From assembly GCA_026826555.1 (NCBI GenBank), contig JAKSZT010054568.1:10442085-10506084 (forward strand): a stretch of DNA of 64,000 nt, read 5' to 3'. Origin of the DNA: Tolypeutes matacus (lineage: Eukaryota; Chordata; Mammalia; Cingulata; Chlamyphoridae). Below the pieces are notes generated by a model. The model was not told the DNA's origin, did not search any database, and was given only the letters and a program-made list of their open reading frames with translations. Shown in pieces: positions 23,516 through 35,380 of the stretch. The position numbers were made by a program, and so were the translations under genes. Numbering within the stretch: the stretch's first letter is position 1; every line of letters begins with the position of its first letter.

Positions 23516-24749
23516 GTGACGTTCCCATTACCATGCAGTTCTAGCGGCCTGACGCCGCAGGTTTTGTGACCGCGTTTTGGGGAGTTTTTGCCTTTATTGC
23601 TTGTGGAGGCTTCTGTCGCTGCCCCCGGCTCCTGGCGTGGCCCCGCTCTGTCTAGAGCACATCCAGCCTGGAGGATCCCTGGGTGGGCAGGCGGGGTCTG
23701 CAGGCCCCCTGGAGCCAGCCTCTCCCCAGGAGCCCAGGGAGGAGCCCTGCCTTCAGGGCCCGCTCGGACGCCGCGTCCTGCACCCAGAGCCTGCGAGCTG
23801 GGGCGGGGGTCCCTGTCGCACAGCCAGGACGTGGGGGCACAGAAGGCAGACCTGCTGGGCTGCCTGCGGGGACCCCGTCCCTCGCGTCGGGCACCTCGGC
23901 TGCGTCTCCTCGAGGGCAGAAAGGAGCAGGACGCAGCGACTGCCACCGCGCCGGGCGACTGCCACCGCACCAGGTGGCGCCTCCAGCCCGGGCCGTGTGC
24001 GAGGCGGGAGCCGTGGCTGGGGCTGGGGCAGCTCAGCACGGAGGGAGGGGCTGTCGTATCAGCAGACGGCGGGCAGGGGACACGGACGCCTTCCCTGGGC
24101 TCCCGTGCACGCCATGGCCTCCGCTCATGGTTCCCCTCTGCCGCCGCCTTGGGCCTTCTCGCTGCCGTGGCCACCTGTACCCTGGGCCACCAATGAGGAG
24201 GTCAGGCCGGGGCCGACTCCCGTGAGGCCACGGCTGCCGTGGGGCGAGCTCTGTACGGAGAGGCCGCAGAGCAGGCTGGGCCTGGCAGCCCCGGGCGCCC
24301 TGAGGGAAGGGCAGGGGACCCCCAGCAGGGCACCTCTGCCCAGCTCCTGTGCCGGCAGGGGAGGGGGCAGCGGGCTCGGAAAGCAGCCCTGGCCCTGCCC
24401 GGCCCCTCCCCTGGGACCCCGCTCAGTTTGGACCTGTGGGGGGGAGAGCAGCCCTCAGCCCTGGCCTTGCCGAGCTTTTCGGGAGCATCTGCAGGAGTTG
24501 CCGTGGAACGGGATCCTCCTGCCCGCCCGTCGCTGAGAGCACCGGTGAGGGTGACCGCTGCACACGGTCAGGAGCCCGTGGCCGGAGGGATCTGGGGGCT
24601 TTTGCCCGGCCCCGTGTTGGGCATGACCTTGCAAGCAGGCACCTGGCCAGCTTGGCCTCCCGTGGTGCCACTCCACGGCCCCACGTGGCAGACGGCGGTG
24701 GCGCTGGCCCGGAGTCGGCTCGCGTCATCTCCCCGCATCAGGGTAGACA

Positions 24750-24870
24750 GGCCCTTTTCCAGCCAGTGGCCCACTGGGTTCTCAGAGCAGTCCTCTGGGG
24801 CAAACCCTGCCATCCTTGTTCCCAGGTGAGGAAACCGAGATTGAGAGAGGACGAGGGACGTACCCGGTTC
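24750..24870 (+). repeat. MIR SINE fragment
   Basis: The stretch 'ggttctcagagcagtcctct', 'cccaggtgaggaaaccgaga', 'ttgagagaggacgagggacg' follows the MIR core order. Confidence 0.65.
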
Positions 24871-27774
24871 CCCTCCTGGAAGGAGCAATGCTGGGAAAGG
24901 GGCACACGTGCCCACCCCAGCCCCGTCCTCTTCCCACATGCGCCGTCTCCTCCTGCCGCCGCCCGTCCCCTGCTCATACCAGGACTTTGGCTCAGCCAAA
25001 GGACACTTCCGGATCAGCTCTGCTCTCCTGTCAGGAATCCAGCTGGGTGCAGCTTTCTAAGACACATTTAAATAGTTTGCCTCTGACGGGAAATAAGAGG
25101 CACCTGCTCTGCGTGGCCGGCTCAGCCTGGTGCCTGGTGAGGAGCTGAGGAGCCTGGGCTCTGGGTGGCACTGGCGGCCAAGAGCGAGGCCCGGTGGGGG
25201 CGCTGAGGAGGCAGCAGGGCCGCCCAGTGCCTGCTGCTGTCACAGATGCCACGACGTGGGCCGGCTTGGCAGCAGGGCCTTTCCGGCTCACGGTTCAGGA
25301 AGCTAGAAGCCACCGGCAGGGCCACGCTTTCTCCCCAAAATCTGTAGCGTTGGCTCCGGCTTGTCCCCATCCTTGGGCTCCTGCGCGTTCCTCCGTCACG
25401 TGCCTCTCGCCCTCCCTGTCTGCTCTTCCGATCCCGCGGCCTCCGGCTCCTCCTCATGCTCTCAGTCTGGCATCCAGGCTCTTCCCTTTATAAGGGCCCC
25501 GGGACTGTGGCTATTCAGCTGGCCTCAGCCTAGCTTCTAGCCACATCCTCACGCCCGCAGGGAGGCGGACTGGGCGGCAGAGCGTGTGGGAGCCTCATGG
25601 CCCCAGCTCTAACCTCACGCTGCTTGCACTCGAGGGCGAGGATTCCTTGGAAGGTGATTTACTAGATTGGACACAAAACTCAAGCAGTTTCTTAGCTTGG
25701 GGGTCCCCTGACCCTGGGTTGCGTGGGTGGGCTTCAGAGGGCCCCAGAAGTCCTGAAATTGCCGGACAGTGTGGGGTGGTGGAGGGAGGGAGAGAGGAGA
25801 GAGGATGCTCTTGGCTTGTTGAATTCTCAGAAAGCTTAGGAAACCCTGGATTCGAATCTTGTGAGGGACCTAAGTGGCTGGGGCCATGGCACGAGGCAGA
25901 GAACATGCTCAGGGGGCGTGAGACGTGCGCGGAGCCTGCGCCAGGCAAGGGGCCGTCCCGCTCGGAGGCTTGGCCTTACCCACAGGTAACCAGGGAGGAG
26001 CAGGCAATGCCAAGCCCCCGAGAGGACTCCGCCTGCCCCCTGCCCTGGGGCCCACCCCCACTGGCTTGAGGGAGGGGCCCCGGGTTGGGGCTCCAGAGCC
26101 TTGTGGTGCCATTGGCGACCCCCTTCCAGCTTAACACCGCACGGAGAACGGCCTTCCCTTACCCAGGATGGCTCGGTTCAAGGAAACAGAAATCACTGAG
26201 GACGCGGCATTTCAGGGCAGGAAACGGAGGCCCTTATGTCCATGGAGCTTCCAGTGCGATGCAGAGGGAGAGCCACCACCGTGACGGAGAATATGGAGCA
26301 AAAGGAGCTCTCACTGCCCCAGCTGCCTTGTTTGAGGCACTTACCTTTCCACGGTGACGCATGAACCTCTGGGTGTCTTGGCACCAGGAAGCACCTGCTG
26401 ACGATTTGCTGTTGGCTCCTCCTCATATCATCTGTTCTGTAGGGGGCTCATGGGGTGGGAGGGAGCTGGGGACTGGGCTGAAGCCTAAGGCCATTGCTTC
26501 TGAGGACGGGAAGGGAGATGTGTGATGCCGGGAAGTACAGAGCCCTGCAGATACCGTGCCCCCTCACCCAGCATCTGCAGCAGGGTCTGGCCCCGACGAC
26601 AGGGACCTGCTCTGTGGAGCCCTGGCAGGGCGGCCTCTGCTCCAGATTCAGAGGTGGGGCCCCCAGTTCCTGCAGACCACAGGAAAGGGCCCAGCTCCCG
26701 TGGGAAAGGCACATGGCTGCAAGGTGGTGGTTTTGGAAACTTCCCACCAAGTTGGATTTCGGTGGGAACCGGAATCTCTCTTGCTTTACTCAGGTCCTTG
26801 GAGCTCTCCTCTTTCCCTGGAAAACAAGCCCTTATTTTCTTGGACCAGAGCAGGAGCTCTTGGCGGAGGCGGAGGGGAGGGAGGGCAGGGAACTGGCAAG
26901 CACGGATCAGTCCCTGATATTTGCAGTGAAGCTTTCAGGCGCTTGATGTACCTGTTTTTCTTTAGAACTGAAAACAACGCTGGGAGGTAAGAGATTTTCA
27001 TTCTTATCTATAATGAAAAATGGAGGATCAGGCCAAGTTCTTGCCCAAGGCCGTTTGTCTCCTTAATAGCAGTGTTTCTTGCTATATTGTGTTCCATTTC
27101 ATAGACTTAATTACTCTTCGGCAGCAAATTTGCGGTATCTCAGAGCCCTGGAAATCTTGGGAATCACCCACTCCGCCTGCTGGAGGGACCCGGAGTTGAC
27201 GAAGCAGCCTCTGCGGGACCTTTTCCCTGGGCTTCGGAAAACCCACCTGCGGCCCTTGGGCCCGAGGGCGCTGACGGTGATGGGCCAGGGCTGCACCCAG
27301 GCCTTGCAGTAGACCAGGAGGGGCGGGGCAGACCCTCGCTGAAGGCACGCCACGCGCGTGGGCGCCGTGAGCCCCTGCTGCAGGGCCCGGGGAGGGCTTC
27401 CTGGCTGGAGCGCAGCGGAGCAGGGCCCCGCGGGCAAGGCTGCAGCCCCAGGGAGGAGGTGGCGCCCCGCAGCGTGCTCCGAGGAGGGACGGCCAGCAGC
27501 CCTGCCCAAGTCCAGAGGTGAGTTGGGCAGATCGTGCCACGGACCGCGTTTCGCTGTCACCTTTAAGAATGTCACCGGCCGTCTCTGTACCGTTTTCAGA
27601 CTTGGAGCAATACGCCAGCTGCCACGCGGTGAGCAGCCACCACGACGGCACGGGGAGCTCGCGGCATCGCTGGGCACTGCCGCCACGGCCTGCCGTGCCC
27701 GCAGCGCTGTTTCCAGCCAGTCCACCCCCGTGCTGCCAGCCGCCAGAGCCCCGGGGATGACGCCCGCTAGCACA

Positions 27775-27985
27775 GAGGTTTTAGTTTATAAAGCGCCTGT
27801 ATGGACATTTACTACTCACAGCCTCCCTGTAACTCAAAACCCCTCATTTTATGCACGAGGAGGCCAGGATCGAGGGGGTAGGTGACCATCCCACGGTCAC
27901 AGCGGCGGGGAGCGGCCGATCGGGTTCCTGAGTTCCGGCCTTCTGACTGCAGCCCCCTGTTCCTCCCACCACGTGGCCTGACAAC
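27775..27985 (+). repeat. MIR SINE
   Basis: Core words are 'ctcattttatgcacgaggag', 'gaccatcccacggtcacagc' and 'ccttctgactgcagcccc', in MIR order. The element ends about 50 bases before the target site of the next L1. Confidence 0.75.
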
Positions 27986-28035
27986 TGACACCAGGGAGGA
28001 GAAGTTCAAGCCCCTTTATAGGAAAACAGGATTCG

Positions 28036-28044
28036 AAAATTTTT
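28036..28044. repeat. Left target-site duplication of the full-length L1
   Basis: AAAATTTTT here is repeated at 35,054-35,062. In the right copy it is followed by AAAG, so the pre-insertion site reads TTTT/AA, the preferred L1 endonuclease site. Confidence 0.8.
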
Positions 28045-29275
28045 CTTTAAACTTTATTTTGTACATTTAATAATTAAAAACTAAAAAGTAAACACAGATG
28101 AATAAACACATAGGTTTCTCAATTAAATGTACTGGATACATACAGTTTTTTTGTTTTTGTTTTTAATCAAACAATATGTTACACAATAGATTTGGTTCAT
28201 AGTAACGCATTCATACAGTATTTGTCCTTTTCTGTCTGGCTTGCTTCGCTCAACACAACGTCCTCCAGGTTCATCCATGTTGCCATATGCTTTACGACTT
28301 CATTTCTTCTTACGGCTGCATAATATTCCATCGTGTGAACAGACCACAGTTTGTTTATCCATTCATCTGTTGATGGACACCTGGGTTGTTTCCAGCTTTT
28401 GGCAATGGTGAATAATGTGGCTATGAACATCGGTGTGCAGATGTCTGCTCGTGTCACTGCTCTCAGTTCTTCTGGGTATATACCCAGTAGTGGTATTGCA
28501 GGGTCACGTGGCAAGTCTATATTCAACTTCTTTAGGAACTGCCAAACAGTCCTCCACAGTGGCTGTACCATCCTGCATTCCCACCAACAGTGAAGAAGTG
28601 TTCCTATCTCTCCACATCCTCTCCAACACTTGAAATTCTCTGTCTTTTTAATAGTGGCCATTCTGATGGGTGTGAAACGATATCTCATTGTAGTTTTGAT
28701 TTGCATTTCCCTAATCATGAGTGATGTTGAGCATTTCTTCATGTGTTTTTTTTTTTTTGCTATTTGTATTTCTTCTCTGGAGAAATGTCTATTCAAGTCT
28801 TTCACTCATTTTTTAATTGGGTCATTTGTCTTTTTATTGTTGAGTTTTAACATCTCTTTATATATCCTGGATATTAAACCCTTATTGGATATGTGATTTC
28901 CAAATAATTTTTCCCATTGAGTTGGTTGCCTTTTCACCCTTTTGACAAAGTCCTGTGAGGTGCAAACGTGTTTAATTTTGAGGAGGTCCCATTTATCTAT
29001 TTTCTTTTTTGTTGCATGTGCTTTGGGTGTGAGGTCCAAGAAACATCCACCTACTACAAGGTCTTGAAGGTGTTTCCCTACATTTTCTTCTAGTAGTTTT
29101 ATGGTCCTGACTTTTATATTTAGATCTTTGATGCATTTTGAGTTGATTCTTGTATAGGGGGTGAGATAGGGGTCCTCTTTCATTCTTTTGGTTATAGATG
29201 TCCAGTTCTCCCAACACCATTTGTTGAATAGACTGTTTTGTCCCATTAACATGAACTTGGAAGGTTTGTCAAAAG

Positions 29276-29284
29276 CCAGTTGAC
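29276..29284. repeat. Left TSD of the first nested SINE
   Basis: CCAGTTGAC is repeated exactly at 29,531-29,539 on the other side of the SINE. Confidence 0.9.
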
Positions 29285-29530
29285 GGAAGCGGCTGTGGCT
29301 CAATTGGTTGGGCTCCCGTTTACCATATGGGAGGCCCCAGGTTCGATTCCTGGGGCCTCCTGGTGAAGGCAAGCTGGCCCTGTGCAGCTTGGGGAGCTGA
29401 CGACCGATGATGCAACAAAGGAAGATAAGCAGACACAGAAAAACGCAAAGCAAATGGACACAGCTAGCACAAGAAGCAAGGGGGGGATAAATAAATAAAT
29501 AAAAATAAATGTTAAAAAAAAAAAAAAAAC
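29285..29530 (+). mobile_element. DAS-type tRNA-derived SINE, sense
   Basis: It begins GGAAGCGGCTGTGGCTCAAT, with a Pol III A box (TGGCTCAATTGG) and B box (GGTTCGATTCC), and ends in an A-rich tail with TAAATAAATAAA. Perfect 9-bp TSDs flank it. The length plus one TSD is 255 bases, a multiple of three, so the open frame of the host L1 ORF2 on the other strand continues through it. Confidence 0.95.
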
Positions 29531-31956
29531 CCAGTTGACTGTATAGGTGAGGGTTTATTTCTGGATTCTCAATTCTATTCCACTGATCAATATGTCTATC
29601 TTTGTGCCAGTACCATGCTGTTTTCACCACTGTAGCTTCGTAATATGTTTCAAGATCAGGCAGTGAAATTCCTCCCACGTTGCTCTTCTTTTTTAGAATG
29701 CTTTTGGCTATTCAGGTGCACTTACCCTTCCTGATGAATTTGGTAATTGCCTTCTCTAATGCTGTAAAGTAAGCTGTTGGATTTTGATTGGTATTGCGTT
29801 GAATCTATAAATCAGTTAAGATTGACATCTTCATGATATTTATTCTTCCAATCCTTGAACATGGAATGTCTTTCCATTTGTTTAGGTCTTTTAAAATTTC
29901 TTTTAGCATTGTTTTGTAGTTTTCTGCATATAGGTCCTGTACTACTTTGGTTAAATTAATTCCTAGGTATTTGAGTCTTTTTGTTGCTATTGGACATGGA
30001 ATTTTCCCCCTGATTTTCTCCTCAGGTTGTTCAGTACTAGTGTACAAAAACATTACTGATTTTTGCATGTTGATCTTATATCCTGCCACTTTGCTGAACT
30101 CATTTATTAAAACTCAAGTAGCTTTGTTGTGGATACTTCAGGATTTTCTAAGTACAGGATCATGTCATCCGCAAACAGTGAGAGATTTGCTTTCTCTTTT
30201 TCTATTTGGACACCTTTAGTTTTTTGTCTTGTCTAATTGCCCTAGCTAGAACTTATTGTACAATATTGAATAGCAATGGTGACAGTGGGCATCCTTGTCT
30301 TGTTCCCAATCTTAGAGGGAAAGCTTTCAACCTTTCCCCATTGAGTATGGTGTTGGCTGTGGGTTTTTCATATATGCCTTTTATCATATTGAGGAATTTC
30401 CTTCTATTCCTATCTTTTGAAGTGTTTTTATCAAAAAAGGATGCTGGATTTTGTCAAATGCCTTTTCTGCATCAACTGGGATGATCATGTGGTTTTTTCC
30501 CTTCAATTTGTTAATGTGGGTGTATTACACTGATTGATTTTCTTATGTTGAACCAACCTTGCATACCAGAAATAAATCCTACTTTGTTGTGATGTATAAG
30601 TCTTTTTATATGCTGTTAGATTCGATTTGCATGTATTTTGTTGAGAATTTTTGCATCTATATTCATTAGAGAGATTGGCCTGTAATTTTCTTTTCTTGTA
30701 GAATCTTTATCTGGCTTTGGTATTAGGGTGATGTTGGCTTCATAAAATCTGTTGAGTAATTTTCCCTCCTCTTCAATTTTTTGGAAGAGTTTAAACAGGA
30801 TTGGTGTTAGAAATGCTTTTAGAAATGCTTGGTAGAATTCACCTGTGAGGCCATCTGATCCTGGACTTTTCTTTGCTGGGAGATTTTTGACGATGGATTC
30901 AATCTCCTTAAATGTGATTGGTTTGTTAAGTTCTTATGTTTCTTGTAGCGTCAGTGTAGGTTGCTTGTGCATTTCTAGTAATTTGTCCATTTCATCTAGG
31001 TTGTCTAGTTTGTTGGCATATAGTTTCTCATAATATATGATTCTTTTTATTTCTGTGGGGTCATTTGTAACTTCCCCGCTTTCATTTCTGATTGTGTTTA
31101 TTTGCATCTTCTCTCTTTTCTTTGTTAGTCTAGCTAGGAGTTTGTCAATTTTATTGATCTTCCCAAAGAACAAGCTTTTGGTTTTGTTGATTTTCTCAAT
31201 TGATTTTTTGTTCTCATTTTCACTTATTTCTGCTCTAATCTTTATTATTTCTTTCTGCTTGCTTTGGGATTGGTTTGCTGTTCTTTTTCTAGTTTCTCTA
31301 GATGTTAAGTTAAATCTTTATTAGTTCTTTCTTCTTTTTTAATACAGGCATTTAGGGCTATAAATTTCCCTCTCAAGACTGCCTTCGCTGTATCCCATAA
31401 GTTTTGATATGTTGTGTTCTCATTTTCATTTGTCTCAATATATTTACTGATTTCACTTGCAATTTCTTTGACCCACCAATTATTTAGAAGTGTGTTGTTC
31501 AGTCTCCACACATTTGTGAATTTACGTTTTTCCTGTCTATTGTTGATTTCTAGTTTCATTCCATTATGATTATTGAGAGCTGAATGTGACCTAACATGTG
31601 GTCTGTCCTGGAGAAAGATCCATGGGCACTTGAGAAGAATGTAGAACCCGCTGAGTTTGGATGCAGTGTTCTGTATATGTCTGTTAGGTCTAACTCGTTT
31701 ATCATATTGTTCAAGTTCTCTGTTTCCTTGTTGATTTTCTGTCTAGTTGTTCTATCTAATGATGTGAGTGGGGTGTTGAAGTCTCCAACAATTATTGTAG
31801 AAATGTCTATTTCTCCCTTCAGTTTTGCCAGAGTTTGTCTCATATATTTTGGAGCACCCTGGTTAGATGCATAGATATTTATGACTGTTATATCTTCCTG
31901 GAGAATCGTCCCTTTTATTAATATATAATGGCCTTTTGTACATCTTATAACTTTTT

Positions 31957-32141
31957 TTTTTTTTTTTTTTAAAGATTTTATTTATTTATTCATTTATCCC
32001 CCCCTTGCTGCTCGTGCTCGCTGGGTCAGCCAACCACGCCATGCGGGCGGGCCTGCCTTCACCAGGAGGCCCCGGGAACCGAACCCGGGGCCTCCCATAT
32101 GGTAAACGGGAGCCCCACTGATTGAGCCACAGCCGCTTACC
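31957..32141 (-). mobile_element. DAS-type tRNA-derived SINE, antisense, nested in L1
   Basis: It runs from poly(T) on the left to 'gccgcttacc' on the right. The reverse complement has the same A box and B box (the ggaaccgaacccg stretch is the B box in reverse). The host L1 word 'aacttttt' occurs on both sides, at 31,949 and 32,142, giving an approximate TSD. Confidence 0.9.
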
Positions 32142-32374
32142 AACTTTTTGCATTTTAAAGTCTGTTTTGTCTGATATTAGTATAGCTACCCCTGCTCTTT
32201 TCTGGTTACTATTCGCGTGGAGTATCTTTTTCCAACCTTTCACTTTCAGCCAGTTTGTATCCTGGGTCTAAGGTGAGTTTCTTGTAAGCAGCATATGGAT
32301 GGCTGATGTTTTTTTATCCATTCTGTCAGCCTGTATCTTTTGATTGAGGAGTTTAATCCATTCACATTCAATGC

Positions 32375-32908
32375 TGTAGCTGTTGGGCAATTTGATGTAA
32401 TTGTGAATTACAAAAATATAATTGGATCGTGCTTGTAAACTGATCAGTTAATCTGGGCATGATTAAATTATGACTAGGGTGTTGACTACGTCAGTAGGGC
32501 GTTGAGCCCCACCCCTTGGTGGGTGGAGGAATTGAATATAAAAGGCAAGGCAAAGGACAGAGGGGGCAGTTTTTGAGAAGCAGCTTTGATGTTGGAGTTT
32601 TGATGTTGGAGAGGAGGCCCCAGGAGAAGAGAAGTGAGCCGTTCTCCTGATAGTCTACAGCTGACCTTGTGGAGGAACCAGAGGAGCTAAGCCTGGAGAG
32701 AAACGCAGCCCCGGGAAGAGAGGAACCCAAGAAGCCTGAACCCTGGCAGCTGACTTGCTCCAACATGTAGGAATGGACTTTGGTGAGAGAAGAAACTTAA
32801 CGCTTTATGGCCTGGTATCTGTTGACTTGTACTCCAAATAAATACCCTTTATAAAGAGCAACCCATTTTTAGTATTTCACATTAGCACCCCTTTGGCTGA
32901 CTAATACA
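32375..32908 (+). mobile_element. Solo LTR (xenarthran ERVL-like) nested in L1
   Basis: It begins TGTAGCTGTTGGGCAATT and ends GGCTGACTAATACA, and is flanked by perfect 5-bp TSDs AATGC (32,370-32,374 and 32,909-32,913). Five-base duplications are normal for ERVL/MaLR elements. A TATA-like 'gaatataaaagg' lies near 32,535 and AATAAA near 32,838. The internal region is missing, as expected after LTR-LTR recombination. It splits the first codons of L1 ORF2. Confidence 0.92.
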
Positions 32909-33127
32909 AATGCTATTACTGTAAATGCACTATTTACTTTCTCCGTTTTATTCTTTGGTCTTCATATGTCATCTTATTTTTGTCTGTCTTTTTACTCTTT
33001 TGGTTATCCTGCCTGCTATTCTTTCTTCTATACTCTCCTCCACATTTCTCTCCTGTCTTTTTCTTTCAGGTTCTAAGGCTTCCTTTAGTATTTCCTGTGA
33101 AAGTGGTTTCTTTTTTTACAAACTCTT

Positions 33128-33993
33128 TTAGTTTCTGTTTGTGAATATTTTATACTCATCTTTATATTTGAAGGACAGTTTTGCTGGATAAAGAATTCTT
33201 GGCTGGCAGTTTTTCTCTTTCGGTTTCTTGATTGTATCATACCACTGTCTTCTTGCCTCCATGGTTTCTGAAGAGAAATCTGTGCTAAGTCTTACTGGAC
33301 GTCCTTTGTATGTGATGGTTTGCTTCTCCCTTGCTGCTCCGAGAATTTTCTCTTTATCTTTGACATTTGGCATTCTGCATAGTATGTGTCTTAGAGTAGC
33401 TGTCTATTTGGATTTATTCTGATTGGGGTATGGTGTGCTTCTTGGACATGTATGTTCATTTCTTTCATGAGAGTTGGGAAATTTTCAGCTATTTCCTCAA
33501 ATACTCTTACTGCCCCTTTTCCCTTCTCTTCTCCTTCTGAAACTCCCATGACACGTATGTTGTTGCATTTTGTGTTGTTATTCAACTCTCTGAGCCCCTG
33601 CTCGTTTTTTTTCCATACTTTTCTCTCTCAATTTTAGGTATTCTGTCTTCAGTATCACTTATTCTTTCTTTTCTCATTTCGAGTCTGCTGTTATATGCCA
33701 CAAATGTGTTTTTGAACTCACCTATTGTGTCTTTCATTCCCATGAGCTCTGTTACTTTTCTGTTCAGGGTTTCAAATTCTTTTGCGTTCACTCATTGTCT
33801 TCTTGATATCATTTATCTTTTTAACTATGCTGTCTTTCAACTCATTAATTTGATTTTGGAAATTTGTGCGCATCTCACTGATTAGTCCTCTCAAATTCTG
33901 TATTTCTTCTGGTGCTTTGATGTATTCCTTTTCTTGGGCCAAGTCTTCTATTTTCTTAGTATGGCTCGTAATTTTTTGCTGATATCTAGGCAT
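33128..33993 (-). pseudogene. L1 ORF1 remnant (RNA-binding protein)
   Basis: On the minus strand the ORF starts MPRYQQKITSHTKKIEDLAQ at 33,993 and ends ..LSFKYKDEYKIFTNRN at 33,128. The N-terminal part is a coiled-coil-like stretch rich in E/K/L/I. It is followed by the RNA-binding part with VMGVSEGEEKGKG and the C-terminal QPRILYPAKLSF. At least three frame changes break it. ORF1p would normally form trimers that bind L1 RNA. Confidence 0.9.
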
Positions 33994-35053
33994 CTGATTA
34001 GGATGTAGTTTACTCAGATGCTCAATTTCTTTCTCTTTTGTAGGGATTTAATGGCAGGATGCTATGAGTTACCACTGCTCTTTGATTTTTGCCTCGACTT
34101 GAAATTGTTAGGATTGTCCTGCTGGTTGCTCAAAACTGGGCACTGGACCTAGTAATTGGTTGTAGAGTCGCTTCCTAGGGTCTTGGGCAGGGAGGGTATA
34201 GAGGCCGGAAAAAGCCTCTCTTACTTATTTTTAATTTTCTTGCATGCACTTCCTTGATCTGCCAGTAGATGGCGTTCTTTGGCAGCTCTCAATTCAATGC
34301 CTGGTCGGAGCGTATTTGTTGTGACACAGACCAGATCAGTGTGATAGAGCTTCCTGTCTGGGGGCTAAGAGCCCTGTGATTCAAACTTTCTGCGACAGTT
34401 CTCCAGACTTCTCTCGTAGCGCCCCCCTTTTCCCAGCTAGGAAATATTTCCACTCCCTCTGAGTCCTCAACAATCAGTCCCTGTTAGTAGAGGAGGAGAT
34501 TGGGAGGTTTGTATATCTTTAGCCCCTTGCAGGCTCCAAGGCAAAGAATGGCGCAGCCCCACCCGGCCTGGAAGGGCTCTCGGGACAGGGCAGACCAAAC
34601 CTGCGAGTCAAAAGCAGGGTCAGTCTTAGGCTGTGTCCCCCTCCCCTTTCCTGGGGCGTCTTCAACAATTAGTCCCAGCTAGAAGAAAGGGAGATTGTGA
34701 GGGTCGGAGTTCTTCAGTCCTTCACCGGCTCCCAGGGCAAACCCCTTCTTGGGGTGGTGGATCCCTGGAGCCCCCTTTGTCTGTAACCACAGGCCCAGAG
34801 GCCCGAGAATTCTAAAGAGTCTTTTGTGTGGGGGAGGGTGCCGGCAGCAGTAGCCGCTGGTTTCAACTCACGGTTCTGTCGTAGTGATTTCCCTCCTTTG
34901 TCCCTCTCTCCTCTGGGCAGTGTCCAGCCTTCGCCTGCTGTCCTAAACCCTAGAAGATATTTTTCGGGGCTGTTTCAGCCTGTCCTCTAGCTACTTTTCT
35001 GGAGGAGAAGAGATTCCCATGTCTTACTAGTCCGCCATCTTCCCGGAAGTCCT
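33994..35053 (-). promoter_or_regulatory. L1 5' UTR and internal promoter
   Basis: This is the region upstream of ORF1 in the L1, GC-richer than the body. The reverse complement begins with an AAGATGGCGG YY1-type site (35,032-35,041 on the plus strand), as in other mammal L1 promoters. It would drive transcription to the left. Confidence 0.75.
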
Positions 35054-35062
35054 AAAATTTTT
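35054..35062. repeat. Right target-site duplication of the full-length L1
   Basis: AAAATTTTT matches 28,036-28,044. Confidence 0.8.
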
Positions 35063-35380
35063 AAAGGGACCTAAAGGCCATCTGGTCCAGTGTATTTCTC
35101 AACTCTCCTTCAATTCTAGAGCAAGGCTTATTATGTTAGTTGAATACTTCTAGTGACGGGGAGCTCACTCTCAGAGAATCTCATTATGCTGTTGAACAGC
35201 TCTGCTTGTTTGACAGAAGAGGCAAAATCTGCCTTCACGTGATGTGCACTCAGGAACCCTGTGTTCCCTGCAGGAGCAGCGCAGATGTGACTGCCCTCCA
35301 CAAGTGGCCTCAGGTGCAACATCACCTTCAAGATGTCCACGGCTCTTTGCTGTACCAATGACTTAAAGCACTTTATGTGC

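Larger units (their letters stand above)
23516..28035. other. GC-rich intergenic sequence
   Basis: GC content is high, especially 23,600-24,800. Long overlapping open frames exist on both strands (up to about 320 codons) but have proline/arginine/glycine-rich low-information content and no recognisable domain. MIRs lie at 24,750-24,870 and 27,775-27,985. I find no convincing gene. Confidence 0.6.
28197..32370 (-). pseudogene. L1 ORF2 remnant (endonuclease / reverse transcriptase / Cys-rich end)
   Basis: Read on the minus strand, the N-terminus has ALNVNGLNSSIKRYRLTEW near 32,370, the endonuclease has VGDFNTPL and [10 protein letters not shown] near 31,560-31,830, and the RT catalytic box FADD is encoded at 30,164-30,175. 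The C-terminal end has the [14 protein letters not shown]ys/His-rich stretch. The frame shifts several times between 32,243 and 31,173. From about 30,089 to 28,197 it stays in one frame with only a few stops. The SINE at 29,285-29,530 lies inside this part and keeps the frame. Confidence 0.9.
28045..35053 (-). mobile_element. Full-length L1 retrotransposon, antisense, with three nested insertions
   Basis: Its 3' end is at the left and its 5' end at the right, where the reverse complement begins GGACTTCCGGGAAGATGGCGG. ORF2 and ORF1 are both present but broken by frameshifts and stops. The span is 7.0 kb. Without the SINE at 29,285, the SINE at 31,957 and the LTR at 32,375 it is about 6.0 kb, a normal full-length L1. 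It is flanked by a 9-bp duplication (AAAATTTTT). Several frameshifts show that it is no longer active. Confidence 0.95.

Noticed and set aside
23577..25071. Overlapping frames of 319, 240 and 221 codons
   Set aside because: Several phases and both strands are open in GC-rich DNA, and the protein content is low in information.
25584..26069. 161-codon frame MWEPHGPS..
   Set aside because: No recognised motif, no splice or poly(A) support, and an antisense frame of 117 codons overlaps it.
29285..29365. tRNA gene-like A and B boxes
   Set aside because: The sequence is a SINE head with an A-rich tail and TSD, not a foldable tRNA with a proper acceptor stem. The same holds for 31,957, 48,247, 56,773 and 60,260.
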